Shown here one piece after another: positions 45,672 through 56,589 of a stretch of DNA of 64,000 bases. Location: assembly GCF_007004655.1 (NCBI RefSeq), contig NZ_ML660110.1, positions 1-64,000 of the forward strand, in the 5' to 3' direction. The DNA is from Exilibacterium tricleocarpae (GTDB lineage Bacteria > Pseudomonadota > Gammaproteobacteria > Pseudomonadales > Cellvibrionaceae). Under the pieces are notes generated by a model. It made no database searches, was not told the origin of the DNA, and was given only the letters and a program-made list of their open reading frames with translations. Position 1 is the stretch's first letter, and each line of letters begins with the position of its first letter. Position numbers and translations under genes: made by a program.

Positions 45672-46757
45672 TTGACCAAAAATATCCTTATCCTCCCGGG
45701 CGACGGCATAGGTCCGGAAATCGTGGCTGAAGCCCGCAAAGTCCTGGCGCGTGCCAATGAACTCTACGATCTGCAACTGGCCTTCAGCGAGGACCTGCTC
45801 GGCGGCAGCGCCATCGACGCGCACGGCGTGCCGCTGGCCGACGCCACCCTCGAACAGGCGCGCCGGTCCGACGCCATTTTGATGGGTGCCGTCGGTGGCC
45901 CGAAATGGGACAATCTCGAGCGCGCGATCCGCCCGGAGCGGGGCCTGCTGAAACTGCGTTCCGAACTGGATTTATTTGCCAATCTGCGCCCCGCGATTCT
46001 CTACCCGCAACTGGCCGCCGCCTCGACACTGAAACCGGAGGTGGTCGCCGGTCTGGATATATTGATCGTGCGGGAACTGACCGGTGGTATTTATTTTGGC
46101 GAGCCGCGCGGTATCCGTACCCTGGAGAACGGCGAGCGGGAAGGCTTTAACACCTATAGATACGCCGAGCACGAGATCGAGCGTATCGGCCGCAACGCTT
46201 TCGAAATGGCCCGCCAGCGCCAGGGCCGCCTGTGTTCGGTAGACAAGGCCAATGTGCTGGAAGCCACCATCCTCTGGCGCGAGGTGATGGACCGGCTGGC
46301 GCCGGAGTACCCCGATGTGACTCTCTCCCATATGTATGTCGACAACGCTGCCATGCAACTGGTGCGGGCGCCGAAACAGTTCGATGTGGTGGTCACCGGC
46401 AATATGTTTGGCGATATTTTATCCGATGCGGCCGCCATGTTGACCGGCTCCATCGGTATGCTGCCGTCGGCCTCGCTGGATAAAAACCGCCGCGGACTCT
46501 ACGAGCCCTGCCACGGCTCCGCGCCGGATATTGCCGGCCAGGGTATTGCCAACCCACTGGCGACGATTCTTTCGGGGTCGATGATGCTGCGTTACTCCCT
46601 GGATATGGCCGCGGCGGCGGATCGTATCGAGCAGGCAGTCAGCGCGGTGCTGGACCGGGGGCTGCGCACAGGCGATATTTTCACCGATGGCTGTCGCCGG
46701 GTGTCCACGGCCGAGATGGGCGATGCGGTGGCGGCGGCGCTGGATAGTGTAGCGTGA
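45672..46757 (+). CDS. leuB: 3-isopropylmalate dehydrogenase
   Basis: 361 residues from TTG at 45672, behind CTGGAG. It has the beta-decarboxylating dehydrogenase motifs [25 protein letters not shown], and [20 protein letters not shown]. It oxidises 3-isopropylmalate with NAD to complete the leucine skeleton. Confidence 0.97.
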   Translation: MTKNILILPGDGIGPEIVAEARKVLARANELYDLQLAFSEDLLGGSAIDAHGVPLADATLEQARRSDAILMGAVGGPKWDNLERAIRPERGLLKLRSELDLFANLRPAILYPQLAAASTLKPEVVAGLDILIVRELTGGIYFGEPRGIRTLENGEREGFNTYRYAEHEIERIGRNAFEMARQRQGRLCSVDKANVLEATILWREVMDRLAPEYPDVTLSHMYVDNAAMQLVRAPKQFDVVVTGNMFGDILSDAAAMLTGSIGMLPSASLDKNRRGLYEPCHGSAPDIAGQGIANPLATILSGSMMLRYSLDMAAAADRIEQAVSAVLDRGLRTGDIFTDGCRRVSTAEMGDAVAAALDSVA

Positions 46758-46869
46758 CAGGAATAGCACTTTCTTAAGCGTATTTGTATCAGTTTATCGA
46801 TTGCCACCTTAGTTGCATCTATCCCGATTAAGTGTACTGAAGCTCGATTAAGCGTGCTGAAGGTAGGTT

Positions 46870-46995
46870 TGGCTCTGGCTGAAGCCTTCAGAAACTCTCG
46901 ACAGCAGGGATGCTGTCGTGACCAAAAGTAGGCGCTTTAGGCGAGTTCCCAGGGACGGGTTCACAACGTGTTTCTGAAGGCTTCAGCCAGAGCCA
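46870..46995. repeat. 126-nt element with perfect 26-bp inverted repeats
   Basis: The arms at 46870-46895 and 46970-46995 are perfect 26-bp inverted repeats (TGGCTCTGGCTGAAGCCTTC...). Inside is a second perfect 8-bp stem, CGACAGCA/TGCTGTCG (46899-46918). It looks like a small MITE-like or REP-type insertion between leuB and asd. Confidence 0.75.
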
Positions 46996-47070
46996 GGCCG
47001 GTCAATTAGCACATATTTGCTTGAGGAAATGCCTCTTGGACGTGACAGCAGTTTAATTGCCGGTAAAATT

Positions 47071-47120
47071 GCTTGGCTTGGCTTGGCTTGGCTTGGCTTG
47101 GCTTGGCTTGGCTTGGCTTG
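47071..47120. repeat. (GCTTG)10 microsatellite upstream of asd
   Basis: Ten perfect copies of the pentamer GCTTG end 69 bases before the asd start. They lie where a promoter or leader would be, so slippage could change promoter spacing. Confidence 0.9.
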
Positions 47121-47189
47121 GCGGCCGCGATCGTTCACAAACAGTAGTTATTGAAAGAAATAGGCAATAGTTAAAAAGAGGGCAGGGTC

Positions 47190-48299
47190 ATGCGGGTAGG
47201 GTTTGTCGGCTGGCGCGGTATGGTGGGCTCGGTATTGATGGAGCGTATGCTGGCGGAAAATGATTTTGCGGATATTGAGCCGTGCTTCTTCAGCACCTCC
47301 AATGTCGGCGGCGAGGGTCCGGCGATCGGGAAACCGATCGAGGCGCTGCAAGATGCCCGCGACATCGAGTCGCTGTTGCCGCTGCAGGCCATTGTCTCCT
47401 GCCAGGGCGGCGACTACACCAAAGCGGTATTTCCGGCGCTGCGCAAGGCCGGTTGGCAGGGGTATTGGATCGATGCCGCCTCGACCCTGCGCATGGATGA
47501 CAGCGCCCTGATCGTGCTCGATCCGGTGAATCTGCCGGTTATCCGGGACGGTATCGCCAGGGGCATCAAGAATTTTATCGGCGGCAATTGCACGGTCAGT
47601 TTGATGTTGATGGGCATCGGCGGCCTGTTGCGCGAGCAGTTGGTCGAGTGGGTGTCGGCCATGACCTACCAGGCCGCCAGTGGTGCCGGCGCCCAGAATA
47701 TGCGTGAGCTGCTGCAGCAGATGGGGGCGATACACGGGGCGGTAACCGATCGCTTGAGTGATCCCGCCGCGGCCATTCTCGATATCGACCGCGATGTTGC
47801 CGCGGCGTTGCGTAGTGACGCCTTGCCGCAGGCCCGCTTTGGCGCGCCTCTGGCCGGCAGCTTGTTACCTTACATTGATAGCCAATTGGACAACGGCCAG
47901 AGTCGGGAAGAGTGGAAGGGGCAGGTAGAGACCAACAAGATACTCGGTGCCGGCCAGCCGCTGCCGGTCGACGGTATCTGTGTGCGGGTCGGTGCCATGC
48001 GCTGCCACAGTCAGGCGTTGACGATTAAACTGAACCGCGATGTGCCGCTGGACGATATCCACTCGCTGCTGGCGGAAGCCAACCCCTGGGCCAAAGTCAT
48101 CCCCAACACCCGCGCCGACAGCCTTGCCGAACTGACCCCGGCGGCGGTGACCGGCACACTCGAGGTACCGGTGGGGCGCCTGCGTAAAATGGCTATGGGC
48201 GGCGAGTACCTGTCGGCTTTCACCGTGGGTGATCAACTGCTGTGGGGCGCGGCCGAACCCCTGCGGCGTATGCTGCGGATATTGATTGAAGAAGCCTGA
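47190..48299 (+). CDS. asd: Aspartate-semialdehyde dehydrogenase
   Basis: 369 residues of the gammaproteobacterial long Asd form: [18 protein letters not shown] at the start, the active Cys in [10 protein letters not shown], and [15 protein letters not shown]. It reduces aspartyl phosphate to the semialdehyde for lysine, threonine and methionine. It is immediately followed by a second family member. Confidence 0.97.
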   Translation: MRVGFVGWRGMVGSVLMERMLAENDFADIEPCFFSTSNVGGEGPAIGKPIEALQDARDIESLLPLQAIVSCQGGDYTKAVFPALRKAGWQGYWIDAASTLRMDDSALIVLDPVNLPVIRDGIARGIKNFIGGNCTVSLMLMGIGGLLREQLVEWVSAMTYQAASGAGAQNMRELLQQMGAIHGAVTDRLSDPAAAILDIDRDVAAALRSDALPQARFGAPLAGSLLPYIDSQLDNGQSREEWKGQVETNKILGAGQPLPVDGICVRVGAMRCHSQALTIKLNRDVPLDDIHSLLAEANPWAKVIPNTRADSLAELTPAAVTGTLEVPVGRLRKMAMGGEYLSAFTVGDQLLWGAAEPLRRMLRILIEEA

Positions 48300-48315
48300 G
48301 CGGCGGGAGCAGATT

Positions 48316-49338
48316 ATGGATAAGCGCTACGATATCGCTTTAGTGGGGGCTACCGGCGTGGTGGGAGAAACCCTGCTGGAAATCCTGCACCAGCGGCAGT
48401 TTCCGGTGGGCACGCTGTATCCGCTGGCCAGCGAACGTTCAGCCGGCGGCAGTGTCATGTTTGGCGGCAAGGCCCACCGGGTACAAAACCTGGCGGATTT
48501 TGATTTTTCCCAGGCGCAGATCGGCCTGTTCTCCGCCGGCGCCGGTGTCTCTGCCGAGTATGCGCCGCGAGCGGCGGCGGCCGGCTGTGTCGTGGTGGAT
48601 AATACCTCCCAGTTTCGCTATGACGACGATATTCCCCTGGTGGTACCGGAAGTCAACGCCGCCGCCCTGTCCGCCTACCGCGAGCGCGGCATTATCGCCA
48701 ACCCGAATTGTTCTACTATTCAGATGGTGGTGGCGCTAAAGCCGATTTACGATGCCGTCGGTATCGAGCGGATTAACGTCAGCACCTACCAGGCTGTCTC
48801 CGGTGCCGGCAAAACCGCTATCGAAGAGCTGGCGGGACAGACGGCTAAGTTGCTCAATGGCCAAGAAGTCGAGCGCAAGGTCTTTTCCAAACAGATTGCG
48901 TTTAACTGCATACCTCATATCGATGCGTTTCAGGACAACGGTTACACCCGCGAAGAAATGAAAATGGTGTGGGAAACGCAGAAGATACTCGGCGATTCGC
49001 AAGTGAGGGTCAATCCGACTTGCGTGCGCATCCCCGTGTTCTTCGGCCACGCGGAAGCGGTGCATATCGAGACCGGCGATCCGCTCAGCGCCGCCGCTGC
49101 CCGTGAACTGCTGCGTGCCGCCCCCGGCGTGGTGGTGATGGATGAGGCCAAAGACGGCGGTTATCCCGCGCCGGTAGAAGATGCGGTCGGACAGGACGGG
49201 GTGTTTGTCGGCCGGATTCGGGAGGATATTTCCCACGGTCGTGGCATGAATTTGTGGATTGTGTCAGACAATGTGAGAAAAGGCGCCGCATTGAATAGTG
49301 TACAAGTGGCTGAAGAGTTGATAAAAACCTATTTATAA
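48316..49338 (+). CDS. Second aspartate-semialdehyde dehydrogenase-like protein
   Basis: 340 residues from the ATG at 48316 (behind GGGAG); the frame extends back to 48286. It is of the other Asd subgroup: LVGATGVVGETLLEIL, with the active Cys in NPNCSTIQMVVALKP and a Gln-containing YQAVSGAGK. Catalytic residues are present, so it may be a working enzyme and not only a USG-1-like relic. Pseudomonas also has such a pair before fimV. Confidence 0.93.
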   Translation: MDKRYDIALVGATGVVGETLLEILHQRQFPVGTLYPLASERSAGGSVMFGGKAHRVQNLADFDFSQAQIGLFSAGAGVSAEYAPRAAAAGCVVVDNTSQFRYDDDIPLVVPEVNAAALSAYRERGIIANPNCSTIQMVVALKPIYDAVGIERINVSTYQAVSGAGKTAIEELAGQTAKLLNGQEVERKVFSKQIAFNCIPHIDAFQDNGYTREEMKMVWETQKILGDSQVRVNPTCVRIPVFFGHAEAVHIETGDPLSAAAARELLRAAPGVVVMDEAKDGGYPAPVEDAVGQDGVFVGRIREDISHGRGMNLWIVSDNVRKGAALNSVQVAEELIKTYL

Positions 49339-49603
49339 TGAATACTTACGGCCATAAGTGAATATATATTCGAGGTTTGGGGCCTAATTCTTGATGTATC
49401 AGCCTCCAAGTTGGTTTTCCGGCGGCGACTCTGGTCAGTCGGGCGGCGGGAAACGGGTAGGGATAGTAATCAATTTTGGTAGCCGAAAATTAGTTCCTCA
49501 GTAGACATCCCGGGTCCAGGTGCCAGCCACAACCTGCTGATAAAAACAGCAGCCTGTGTGGGTGGCGCGAAGGGGGGCGAGGAGATAATAAAAGGATCAT
49601 CCT

Positions 49604-52564
49604 ATGTGTGTTCGTAAGCTGGCTTTGGCAGTGGGGTTGGTAGGTGCGCTCGGGGCCCAGATGGCCGCGGCGCTCGGTTTGGGCGAAATCAAGCTCAATT
49701 CGACGCTGAACCAGCCTCTCAATGCCGAAATCAAGTTACTGCAAGTCAGAAACCTGACCGAGGAAGAAATCCTGGTGAGCCTGGCCGAGCGGGAGGATTT
49801 CGACCGCGCCGGTGTCGAGAGGACATTTTTTCTATCCGACCTGCGTTTCAAAGTCGTGCTCAACCATCCCTCGGGCCCCATCGTTCGGGTGACGACCCGC
49901 AAGCCGGTGCGCGAACCCTATCTGAACTTCTTGCTGGAAACCCAGTGGCCCACCGGCCGCTTGCTGCGCGAATATACCGTATTGATGGACCTGCCGGTAT
50001 TTGCCGATGAGCCGGCCGCGCCGGTGCGGGGTGCGGCCCCACGTCAGCCCGAGCGACCCGCCGCGGCGCCTTCCCAGCCACAACCCGAAGCGCAAACGCC
50101 GCCGGTGCGGCGCACTGTGCAGCCTGCACCGGCCCCCCGATCCCAGCCCGGACGCGTAACGCCCAGTCGCAGTGTCGATGTCTACGGACCGGTGGCCCGC
50201 AATGATACGCTGTGGGAAATTGCCCTGCGGGTGCGCCCGGATCGCAGTGTCTCGGTGCAGCAGACTATGCTGGCGCTGCAGCGTATGAATCCGGGGGCGT
50301 TTATCAATAACAATATCAACCTGCTGCGCAGCGGACAGGTGCTGCGGGTGCCGAGTCTGGAAGAGATTTACTCCATGTCCACCCGGCAGGCGGTAGCGGA
50401 GGTGGCCCAACAGAATGCACAGTGGTCCGAAGGCGCCACCGGCGGCGGCGAAGTCACAGGTGCGCCGTTACAGGCCGGCCGTACCAGCTCATCTGCGGCT
50501 CCCGCGCAAACTACCGGCCGCGGGCGGGTCAGCCTGGGAGCGCCGGGCGATGCCGAAGGTGCTGACAGCGGCAGGGGTTCCGGCGCCGTGGACGGCGATA
50601 CAGAGGCGTTGCAAAACGAGCTCGCCATCACCCTCGAAGAACTGGACAAAACCCAGCGCGACAACACTGAACTCACCTCTCGCATCACTGAACTGGAAGC
50701 GCAGATCGAGACCATGGAGCGCCTGGTGGACGTCAGCCAGCAGGAGCTGCGTGCCCTGCAGTTGGCCAGTCAGCAGCGGGCCGAAGCCGAAGCGACAGAT
50801 GCCGCTGAGCCGGGCGAAACGGTACTGACCCCCGCTGAAGGCATCCTTGAAGAGCCCGCTGAGACCGGTGCGCAGGCACCGGCTGCTACACAGACGACAA
50901 CACCCGAGCCGGCCGCCCAGGCGACTCCGGTAGAACCCAAGCCGGCGGTGGACCCGAAGAAAGTCGTGCGATCGCCGCAGCCGCCGCCGAAGACCTTCGT
51001 CGATATCCTGATGGACAATATCATCTGGGTGGGTGCGGGTCTGGCAGCCATTATCATCGGTGCTTTCCTGGCACTGCGCCGGCGTGCCGACGCAAATGCC
51101 GAAGACGGGGATATTGACGAGTTCGACCAATTCGACGATCAGGTTTTTGCCGGCGCTGATGAGCCGCTGCCCGAACCGGTGCAGGAACCCGAGGAGCTGG
51201 CCGTCGAGGATGTGGCGGAAGCTTATGACGAGCCCGAGCCCACCGAGATTGTCGCACCGGATGACGAGCCGGTAGAGGCCGAGACCAGCGATGTGGTGGG
51301 CGAGGCCGATATTTATATTGCCTATGGCAAATTCGATCAGGCCGAGGATATGTTGCGCAAGGTGCTGGTGGACAACCCCGCCCGCACTGATGTCAGGACC
51401 AAACTGCTGGAAGTGTTCTCCGAATCCAACCAGCTGCAGAAGTTTGACCAGGAGTACGCCCAGCTACTCACCTATGATGATGCCGCAGCCAATGCACGCG
51501 CCGTCGAGCTGCGTAACCAGATTCCGGACGCCGGCGAGTTCAATCCCAATGCGGCGGCCGAGGCACTGGTGGAAGGGGACGATGGCGAGCTGAGCCTGGA
51601 GCTGGATCTCGACGACCAGAGCACCGGTGGCGAGACCGCCGACTTTGACGATATCGATCTGGACCTGGACCTGGATACCGATCTCGAGTCCGATAGCCAA
51701 CTCGATGCCGGCCTGAGCCTCGAGGATGAAACTGCCGACCTGGCCGCCGCGGACGACGGCTTCGACCTGGAGCTGGACCTCAGCGAGGGCACCGACGGCG
51801 ACGACGCGCTTGCCGGCAGCCTCGAAGACGACAGCACCACCCTGGAACTGGACGATGACCTCGGCGATGCCGATCTGGATCTGGAGCTGGACACCGGCGA
51901 ATTGAATACCGATCTGGCCGCTGATCTCGATAACCTCGACAACGCCGACCTGGACCTGACCCTGGATGACCTGGCAGAGGACAGTGCCACCGCTGCCGAT
52001 GACGTAAGCGAAGACCTTGAGCTGGCACTGCCGGAAGCGCAGGACGTTGCAGCGACCGCCGGCGATGACAACCTGGATGATTTCGCCGACGAGTTTGGCG
52101 ATTCTCTCGATGACGCCCTCGACAGCGACGACTTCGACCTTGACGGTCTGGACGATGTCGATATGGCGGCCCTCGATCAGGAGGTCGACGCCCTGGCAGC
52201 CGGCCTCGAGGACGATGATGATATCAAGCCCGGTATCCCCGAGCCGGTCACCGAGTTTGAAGAGCCGGCCGCCGCGGCGCCGGAGCCGGCTTCGCCGGCC
52301 GCCAACGACGCCGAGGAGGAAGTCTTTGGCGCAGCGCTGTCCGCCGTGGCCGACAACGGCGGCGACAGTGTCGACCTGGCCGATGAGAATGCCGAACTGG
52401 ATTTTCTCGCCGATACCGACGAGGCCGCCACCAAGCTGGACCTGGCGCGAGCGTATATCGATATGGGCGATAAGGACGGCGCCAAGGATATCCTCGACGA
52501 GGTCGCGGAGGAGGGCAACGATCAACAGCGCCAGGAAGCGCAGGAATTGTTGTCGCGGATGTAA
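49604..52564 (+). CDS. fimV: Polar-localised protein FimV
   Basis: 986 residues. A signal peptide (about 1-23) leads to the FimV N-terminal domain, then a Pro/Gln-rich linker, a LysM peptidoglycan-binding domain (about 190-250), a coiled coil (about 330-395), one membrane helix (about 475-492, IIWVGAGLAAIIIGAFLAL) and a very acidic cytoplasmic part with TPR-like segments and the conserved FimV C-terminus. It is involved in type IV pilus assembly and polar organisation in Pseudomonas. The acidic part contains degenerate ELDLDL-type repeats. Confidence 0.95.
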   Translation: MCVRKLALAVGLVGALGAQMAAALGLGEIKLNSTLNQPLNAEIKLLQVRNLTEEEILVSLAEREDFDRAGVERTFFLSDLRFKVVLNHPSGPIVRVTTRKPVREPYLNFLLETQWPTGRLLREYTVLMDLPVFADEPAAPVRGAAPRQPERPAAAPSQPQPEAQTPPVRRTVQPAPAPRSQPGRVTPSRSVDVYGPVARNDTLWEIALRVRPDRSVSVQQTMLALQRMNPGAFINNNINLLRSGQVLRVPSLEEIYSMSTRQAVAEVAQQNAQWSEGATGGGEVTGAPLQAGRTSSSAAPAQTTGRGRVSLGAPGDAEGADSGRGSGAVDGDTEALQNELAITLEELDKTQRDNTELTSRITELEAQIETMERLVDVSQQELRALQLASQQRAEAEATDAAEPGETVLTPAEGILEEPAETGAQAPAATQTTTPEPAAQATPVEPKPAVDPKKVVRSPQPPPKTFVDILMDNIIWVGAGLAAIIIGAFLALRRRADANAEDGDIDEFDQFDDQVFAGADEPLPEPVQEPEELAVEDVAEAYDEPEPTEIVAPDDEPVEAETSDVVGEADIYIAYGKFDQAEDMLRKVLVDNPARTDVRTKLLEVFSESNQLQKFDQEYAQLLTYDDAAANARAVELRNQIPDAGEFNPNAAAEALVEGDDGELSLELDLDDQSTGGETADFDDIDLDLDLDTDLESDSQLDAGLSLEDETADLAAADDGFDLELDLSEGTDGDDALAGSLEDDSTTLELDDDLGDADLDLELDTGELNTDLAADLDNLDNADLDLTLDDLAEDSATAADDVSEDLELALPEAQDVAATAGDDNLDDFADEFGDSLDDALDSDDFDLDGLDDVDMAALDQEVDALAAGLEDDDDIKPGIPEPVTEFEEPAAAAPEPASPAANDAEEEVFGAALSAVADNGGDSVDLADENAELDFLADTDEAATKLDLARAYIDMGDKDGAKDILDEVAEEGNDQQRQEAQELLSRM

Positions 52565-52695
52565 GGCATCGCCGGTTGTGCTGAACGCTGCGGCGACAAA
52601 TACAGGGCCGGTAGAGCTCAGCGTCGAGTAGCGCGCCCTGAAGCAGGCACTGTGCGGGGCGCCAGGTCCCTTTACCATCAGTACCGTCCACCGAG

Positions 52696-52749
52696 TATTT
52701 GGGGTCCGAGTAAAAACCAAAAGTCCGGTTTTTACTCGGACCCCAAATA
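52696..52749. repeat. 54-nt perfect hairpin, REP-like
   Basis: The arms are perfect 23-bp inverted repeats (TATTTGGGGTCCGAGTAAAA...) around an 8-base loop. The GGGGTCcGAG core resembles REP sequences linked to RAYT transposases, and a similar core occurs at 61759. It could also end fimV transcription. Confidence 0.7.
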
Positions 52750-52783
52750 GGTTCAAACCGACTGTATTAATCGACCACCTGCT

Positions 52784-53704
52784 ATGATCCAGGGCGACAG
52801 ACCTTATACCCGCAACGGCGAATTCCTGCCGGGACAGCAGTGGCCGCCGGGCATGACCCGGGTGGCGCTCAGTGTCGAGTACAACGGCGTCCCTTATCAC
52901 GGCTTTCAGGCCCAGCGTACCGGCGTGGCGACAGTGCAGCGCACGCTCGAGGCGGCCCTGTCAAAGATCGCCGCCGAGGCGATTACCCTGGTCTGTGCCG
53001 GGCGCACCGATGCCGCGGTTCATGCCACCAACCAGGTGGTGCACTTCGATACGCTCGCCGAGCGCAGAGACCGCGCCTGGGTATTGGGCACCAATACCCA
53101 CCTGCCGGATACCATCAGCGTGCGCTGGTCCCGGGTCGTCGAACCGCAGTTCCACGCCCGTTTCAGTGCCCGCTGTCGCACTTACCGCTACCTGATCTAC
53201 AACGGCGCCGTGCGCACCGCGCTGCAACACGACCAGTTTACCTACTTCCACCGCGCGCTCGATCTCGAGGCCATGCGTGCCGGCGCGGCGACACTGCTCG
53301 GCGAGCATGACTTCAGCGCGTTTCGCGCCTCCCAGTGCCAGGCGAAAAATCCGGTGCGCCGTATCGATCGACTCGATATCGCCAGGTTTGGGGACCTGGT
53401 GATATTGGAGGTGCGGGCCAATGCTTTTCTGCACCATATGGTGCGCAATATCGCCGGCGTATTGCTGGCGGTGGGGTGCGGCGACTGCCCGCCGGGCTGG
53501 GTGGCCGAGGTGCTGGCCAGCCGCGACCGCAACGCCGCCGGCGTGACGGCGCCGGCAGCCGGACTCTACCTGGTGGCCATCGACTATCCGGCCCGCTTCG
53601 GGCTGCCGCCGCAGGTGCCCGGGCCCCACTGCCTACCCTTTGCCCTGGGCCGCCTGCCCGGCCTCGAAGGCGGTGGCGACGGTGATTTCCGGGGTGGTGG
53701 ATAG
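52784..53704 (+). CDS. truA: tRNA pseudouridine(38-40) synthase
   Basis: 306 residues. The catalytic Asp lies in CAGRTDAAVHATNQVVHF, and RTYRYLIYN and FLHHMVRNIAGVLL are conserved. It makes pseudouridine at positions 38-40 of tRNAs. A later start at 52853 (MTRVALSVEYNG) would give the common short N-terminus. trpF follows, as in Pseudomonas. Confidence 0.97.
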   Translation: MIQGDRPYTRNGEFLPGQQWPPGMTRVALSVEYNGVPYHGFQAQRTGVATVQRTLEAALSKIAAEAITLVCAGRTDAAVHATNQVVHFDTLAERRDRAWVLGTNTHLPDTISVRWSRVVEPQFHARFSARCRTYRYLIYNGAVRTALQHDQFTYFHRALDLEAMRAGAATLLGEHDFSAFRASQCQAKNPVRRIDRLDIARFGDLVILEVRANAFLHHMVRNIAGVLLAVGCGDCPPGWVAEVLASRDRNAAGVTAPAAGLYLVAIDYPARFGLPPQVPGPHCLPFALGRLPGLEGGGDGDFRGGG

Positions 53705-53759
53705 CAGCAATCGGCGCGCGAATCTGGTAGTATCCGCGCTTTGCCTCAGAGGCTGATTT

Positions 53760-54395
53760 ATGGCTGGCGCCGTCAGGGTCAAGATTTGCGGGATCACCTC
53801 TGCGGTGGATGCCGCCGCCGCTGTGGCGGCGGGTGCCGACGCCCTCGGGCTGGTGTTTTGGGAGCCGAGTCCGCGCAGCATAACGCCGGCCCAGGCGCGC
53901 GATATTGCCGCCAGTGTCGGACCGTTTACCGCACTGGTTGGCTTGTTTGTCGACCCCGAAAAGGCGTTGGTGGAGCGGGTCCTGGCGGCGGTGCCTCTGC
54001 ACTTGCTGCAGTTTCACGGCGACGAGCCGCGCGCGTATTGCGAACAATTCCAACGCCCGTATCTAAAGGCGCTGCGCATGCGAGCCGACCTCGAGGTGGA
54101 AGCGGCCATGGCCGGCTACGACTCGGCCACCGGTATTTTGCTGGATGCCTATCGCCCGGGTGTTCCCGGCGGCACCGGCGCCACTTTCGACTGGGCCCGA
54201 GTACCCCGGGGCAACAGTGAGCGACTGATTCTGGCCGGTGGCCTGACCGCCGCCAACGTGGGTGAGGCCGTCGAGCGGACCCGGCCCTATGCGGTGGACG
54301 TCAGCGGCGGCGTGGAGCTGGCGCCCGGGCGTAAAGACCCGCAGAAAGTCGCCGCTTTTATTACTGCCGCGAAGGGAGCCGGCACTGCGGAATAA
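53760..54395 (+). CDS. trpF: Phosphoribosylanthranilate isomerase
   Basis: 211 residues, (beta/alpha)8 barrel. VKICGITSAVDAAAA holds the catalytic Cys, and AVDVSGGVE with the general acid Asp is near the end. It acts in tryptophan synthesis. trpB follows after 85 bp. Confidence 0.97.
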   Translation: MAGAVRVKICGITSAVDAAAAVAAGADALGLVFWEPSPRSITPAQARDIAASVGPFTALVGLFVDPEKALVERVLAAVPLHLLQFHGDEPRAYCEQFQRPYLKALRMRADLEVEAAMAGYDSATGILLDAYRPGVPGGTGATFDWARVPRGNSERLILAGGLTAANVGEAVERTRPYAVDVSGGVELAPGRKDPQKVAAFITAAKGAGTAE

Positions 54396-54480
54396 ACCCT
54401 AACGGGCTGACACGTTAGTACACTGAGAAGCTTGATCTTCTGAAAACTTTAGTATCCCGACAACATCGAGTGACGGACAA

Positions 54481-55707
54481 GTGAACAATCCAAAACCAGT
54501 ACCCGCAATCGACTATCAAAGTGTGCCCGACAACCGCGGCCACTTTGGCCCCTATGGTGGAAAATTCGTTTCCGAGACGCTGATGCCGGCGTTGGAAGAA
54601 CTGGAAACCATCTATAACCGCCTCAAAGATGATCCGGACTTTATCGCCGAGTTCGATCGCGATCTGGCCCACTATGTCGGCCGTCCGTCGCCGTTGTATT
54701 TTGCCGAGCACTGGAGCCGTGAAGTCGGCGGTGCACAGATTTTTCTCAAGCGCGAGGACCTGAATCACACCGGTGCCCACAAGGTCAACAACACCATCGG
54801 CCAGGCGCTGTTGGCCAAGCACACCGGCAAGCGCCGGGTCATCGCCGAGACCGGTGCCGGACAGCACGGTGTCGCCAGCGCCACGGTGGCGGCGCGCCTG
54901 GGGCTCGAATGCCAGGTCTACATGGGGGCGGAAGACGTCAAACGCCAGGCGTTGAACGTCTACCGCATGAAACTGCTGGGGGCTGAGGTGGTGCCGGTGC
55001 AGTCCGGCTCGCGCACCCTGAAAGACGCCATGAACGAGGCCATGCGCGATTGGGTGACCAATGTCGACGACACCTTTTATATTATCGGCACCGTGGCCGG
55101 GCCCCATCCCTACCCGCAACTGGTCAGGGATTTTCAGTGCGTTATCGGCCGCGAGGCGCGAGCCCAGTGTCTCGACCTCACCGGGCGCCTGCCCGACGCA
55201 CTGGTGGCCTGTGTCGGCGGCGGCTCCAATGCTATCGGCCTGTTTCATCCATTCCTGCCTGATCAGACTGTGGCCATGTACGGTGTCGAGGCCGGCGGCC
55301 TGGGACTCGACACCGGCAAGCACGCCGCCCCTCTCAGCGATGGTATCCCCGGTGTCCTGCACGGCAACCGCACCTACCTGATGGAAGACGAAGACGGCCA
55401 GATTATCGAAACCCATTCGGTGTCGGCGGGACTCGATTACCCCGGCGTGGGTCCCGAGCACGCCTGGTTGAAGGATATGAAACGGGTCGAGTACGTGGCC
55501 GTCGACGACGACGAAGCCCTGGCGGCGTTTCGCAAGCTGACGCTGGTGGAGGGCATACTGCCGGCGCTGGAATCGAGTCACGCCCTGGCCTATGCGGAAA
55601 AACTGGCCGCGCAAATGCACCGCGACGAGATTATTGTCGTCAACCTGTCCGGACGTGGCGACAAGGATATTCTCACCGTCGCAGCCCTCGACGGCATCGA
55701 GGTGTAG
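54481..55707 (+). CDS. trpB: Tryptophan synthase beta chain
   Basis: 408 residues from GTG at 54481. The PLP Lys is in [18 protein letters not shown], and [13 protein letters not shown] binds the cofactor phosphate. It joins indole and serine. trpA follows at 48 bp. Confidence 0.98.
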   Translation: MNNPKPVPAIDYQSVPDNRGHFGPYGGKFVSETLMPALEELETIYNRLKDDPDFIAEFDRDLAHYVGRPSPLYFAEHWSREVGGAQIFLKREDLNHTGAHKVNNTIGQALLAKHTGKRRVIAETGAGQHGVASATVAARLGLECQVYMGAEDVKRQALNVYRMKLLGAEVVPVQSGSRTLKDAMNEAMRDWVTNVDDTFYIIGTVAGPHPYPQLVRDFQCVIGREARAQCLDLTGRLPDALVACVGGGSNAIGLFHPFLPDQTVAMYGVEAGGLGLDTGKHAAPLSDGIPGVLHGNRTYLMEDEDGQIIETHSVSAGLDYPGVGPEHAWLKDMKRVEYVAVDDDEALAAFRKLTLVEGILPALESSHALAYAEKLAAQMHRDEIIVVNLSGRGDKDILTVAALDGIEV

Positions 55708-55754
55708 TGGCGCCGTCACCCGGCTTCTCAGAAGATAGCGATAAACGGAAACCC

Positions 55755-56567
55755 ATGAACAGAATTACCGAGAGCTTGAGTCGCTTGCGCGCTCAGGGGC
55801 GCAAGGCGCTCGTCACCTATATCGTCAGCGGCGATCCCTACCCGGAGGCGAGTCTGCCGGCCATGCACGCACTGGTGGCGGCGGGCGCAGATATTATCGA
55901 ACTGGGCGTGCCCTTTTCCGATCCCATGGCCGAGGGGCCGGTGATTCAGCGCGGGCACGAGCGCGCGCTGGCGGCCGGTACCAGCCTCAGGTCGACCCTG
56001 GCGCTGGTCAGCGCCTTTCGCGAAAGCAACCGCGACACGCCGGTGGTATTGATGGGGTATGCCAATCCCATCGAGCGGATGGGCTATCGGGCCTTTGCCG
56101 AGGCGGCGGCAGGGGCAGGGGTGGACGGGGTGCTGACCGTGGACCTGCCCGCCGAAGAGGCGCAAGGCCTCAACTCTGAACTTAAAGCGGCGGGCATCGA
56201 AACCATTTTTCTGCTGGCGCCCACCACCGCCCCGGCCCGGGCCGAACGTATTGCTGCGATGGCCAGTGGTTTCCTCTACTATGTGTCCCTGAAGGGGGTG
56301 ACCGGTGCCGGTCACCTGGATGTGGATGCGGTCAAAGCGAAACTGGCGATGTTGCGCGAACTGACCGATTTGCCGCTGTGCGTGGGCTTTGGCATTAAGG
56401 ATGCGGCCTCGGCCAAGGCCATCGCGGCCAGCGCCGACGGCGCCGTGGTGGGCAGTTTGCTGGTGGACCATATGGGTGCTGCCGCCGCGGCCGACAGCGA
56501 GGCCATCGCCGCCGGTCTGGTGCAACGGGTGGCGCCGATCCGCGCGGCCATCAATGAGATGAATTAG
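55755..56567 (+). CDS. trpA: Tryptophan synthase alpha chain
   Basis: 270 residues from the ATG at 55755; the frame to 55707 adds no conserved sequence. The catalytic Glu and Asp are in [17 protein letters not shown] and the Asp of [12 protein letters not shown]. It releases indole for TrpB. Confidence 0.97.
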   Translation: MNRITESLSRLRAQGRKALVTYIVSGDPYPEASLPAMHALVAAGADIIELGVPFSDPMAEGPVIQRGHERALAAGTSLRSTLALVSAFRESNRDTPVVLMGYANPIERMGYRAFAEAAAGAGVDGVLTVDLPAEEAQGLNSELKAAGIETIFLLAPTTAPARAERIAAMASGFLYYVSLKGVTGAGHLDVDAVKAKLAMLRELTDLPLCVGFGIKDAASAKAIAASADGAVVGSLLVDHMGAAAAADSEAIAAGLVQRVAPIRAAINEMN

Positions 56568-56589
56568 TGTTTGTGCGAGGATAGGATCA

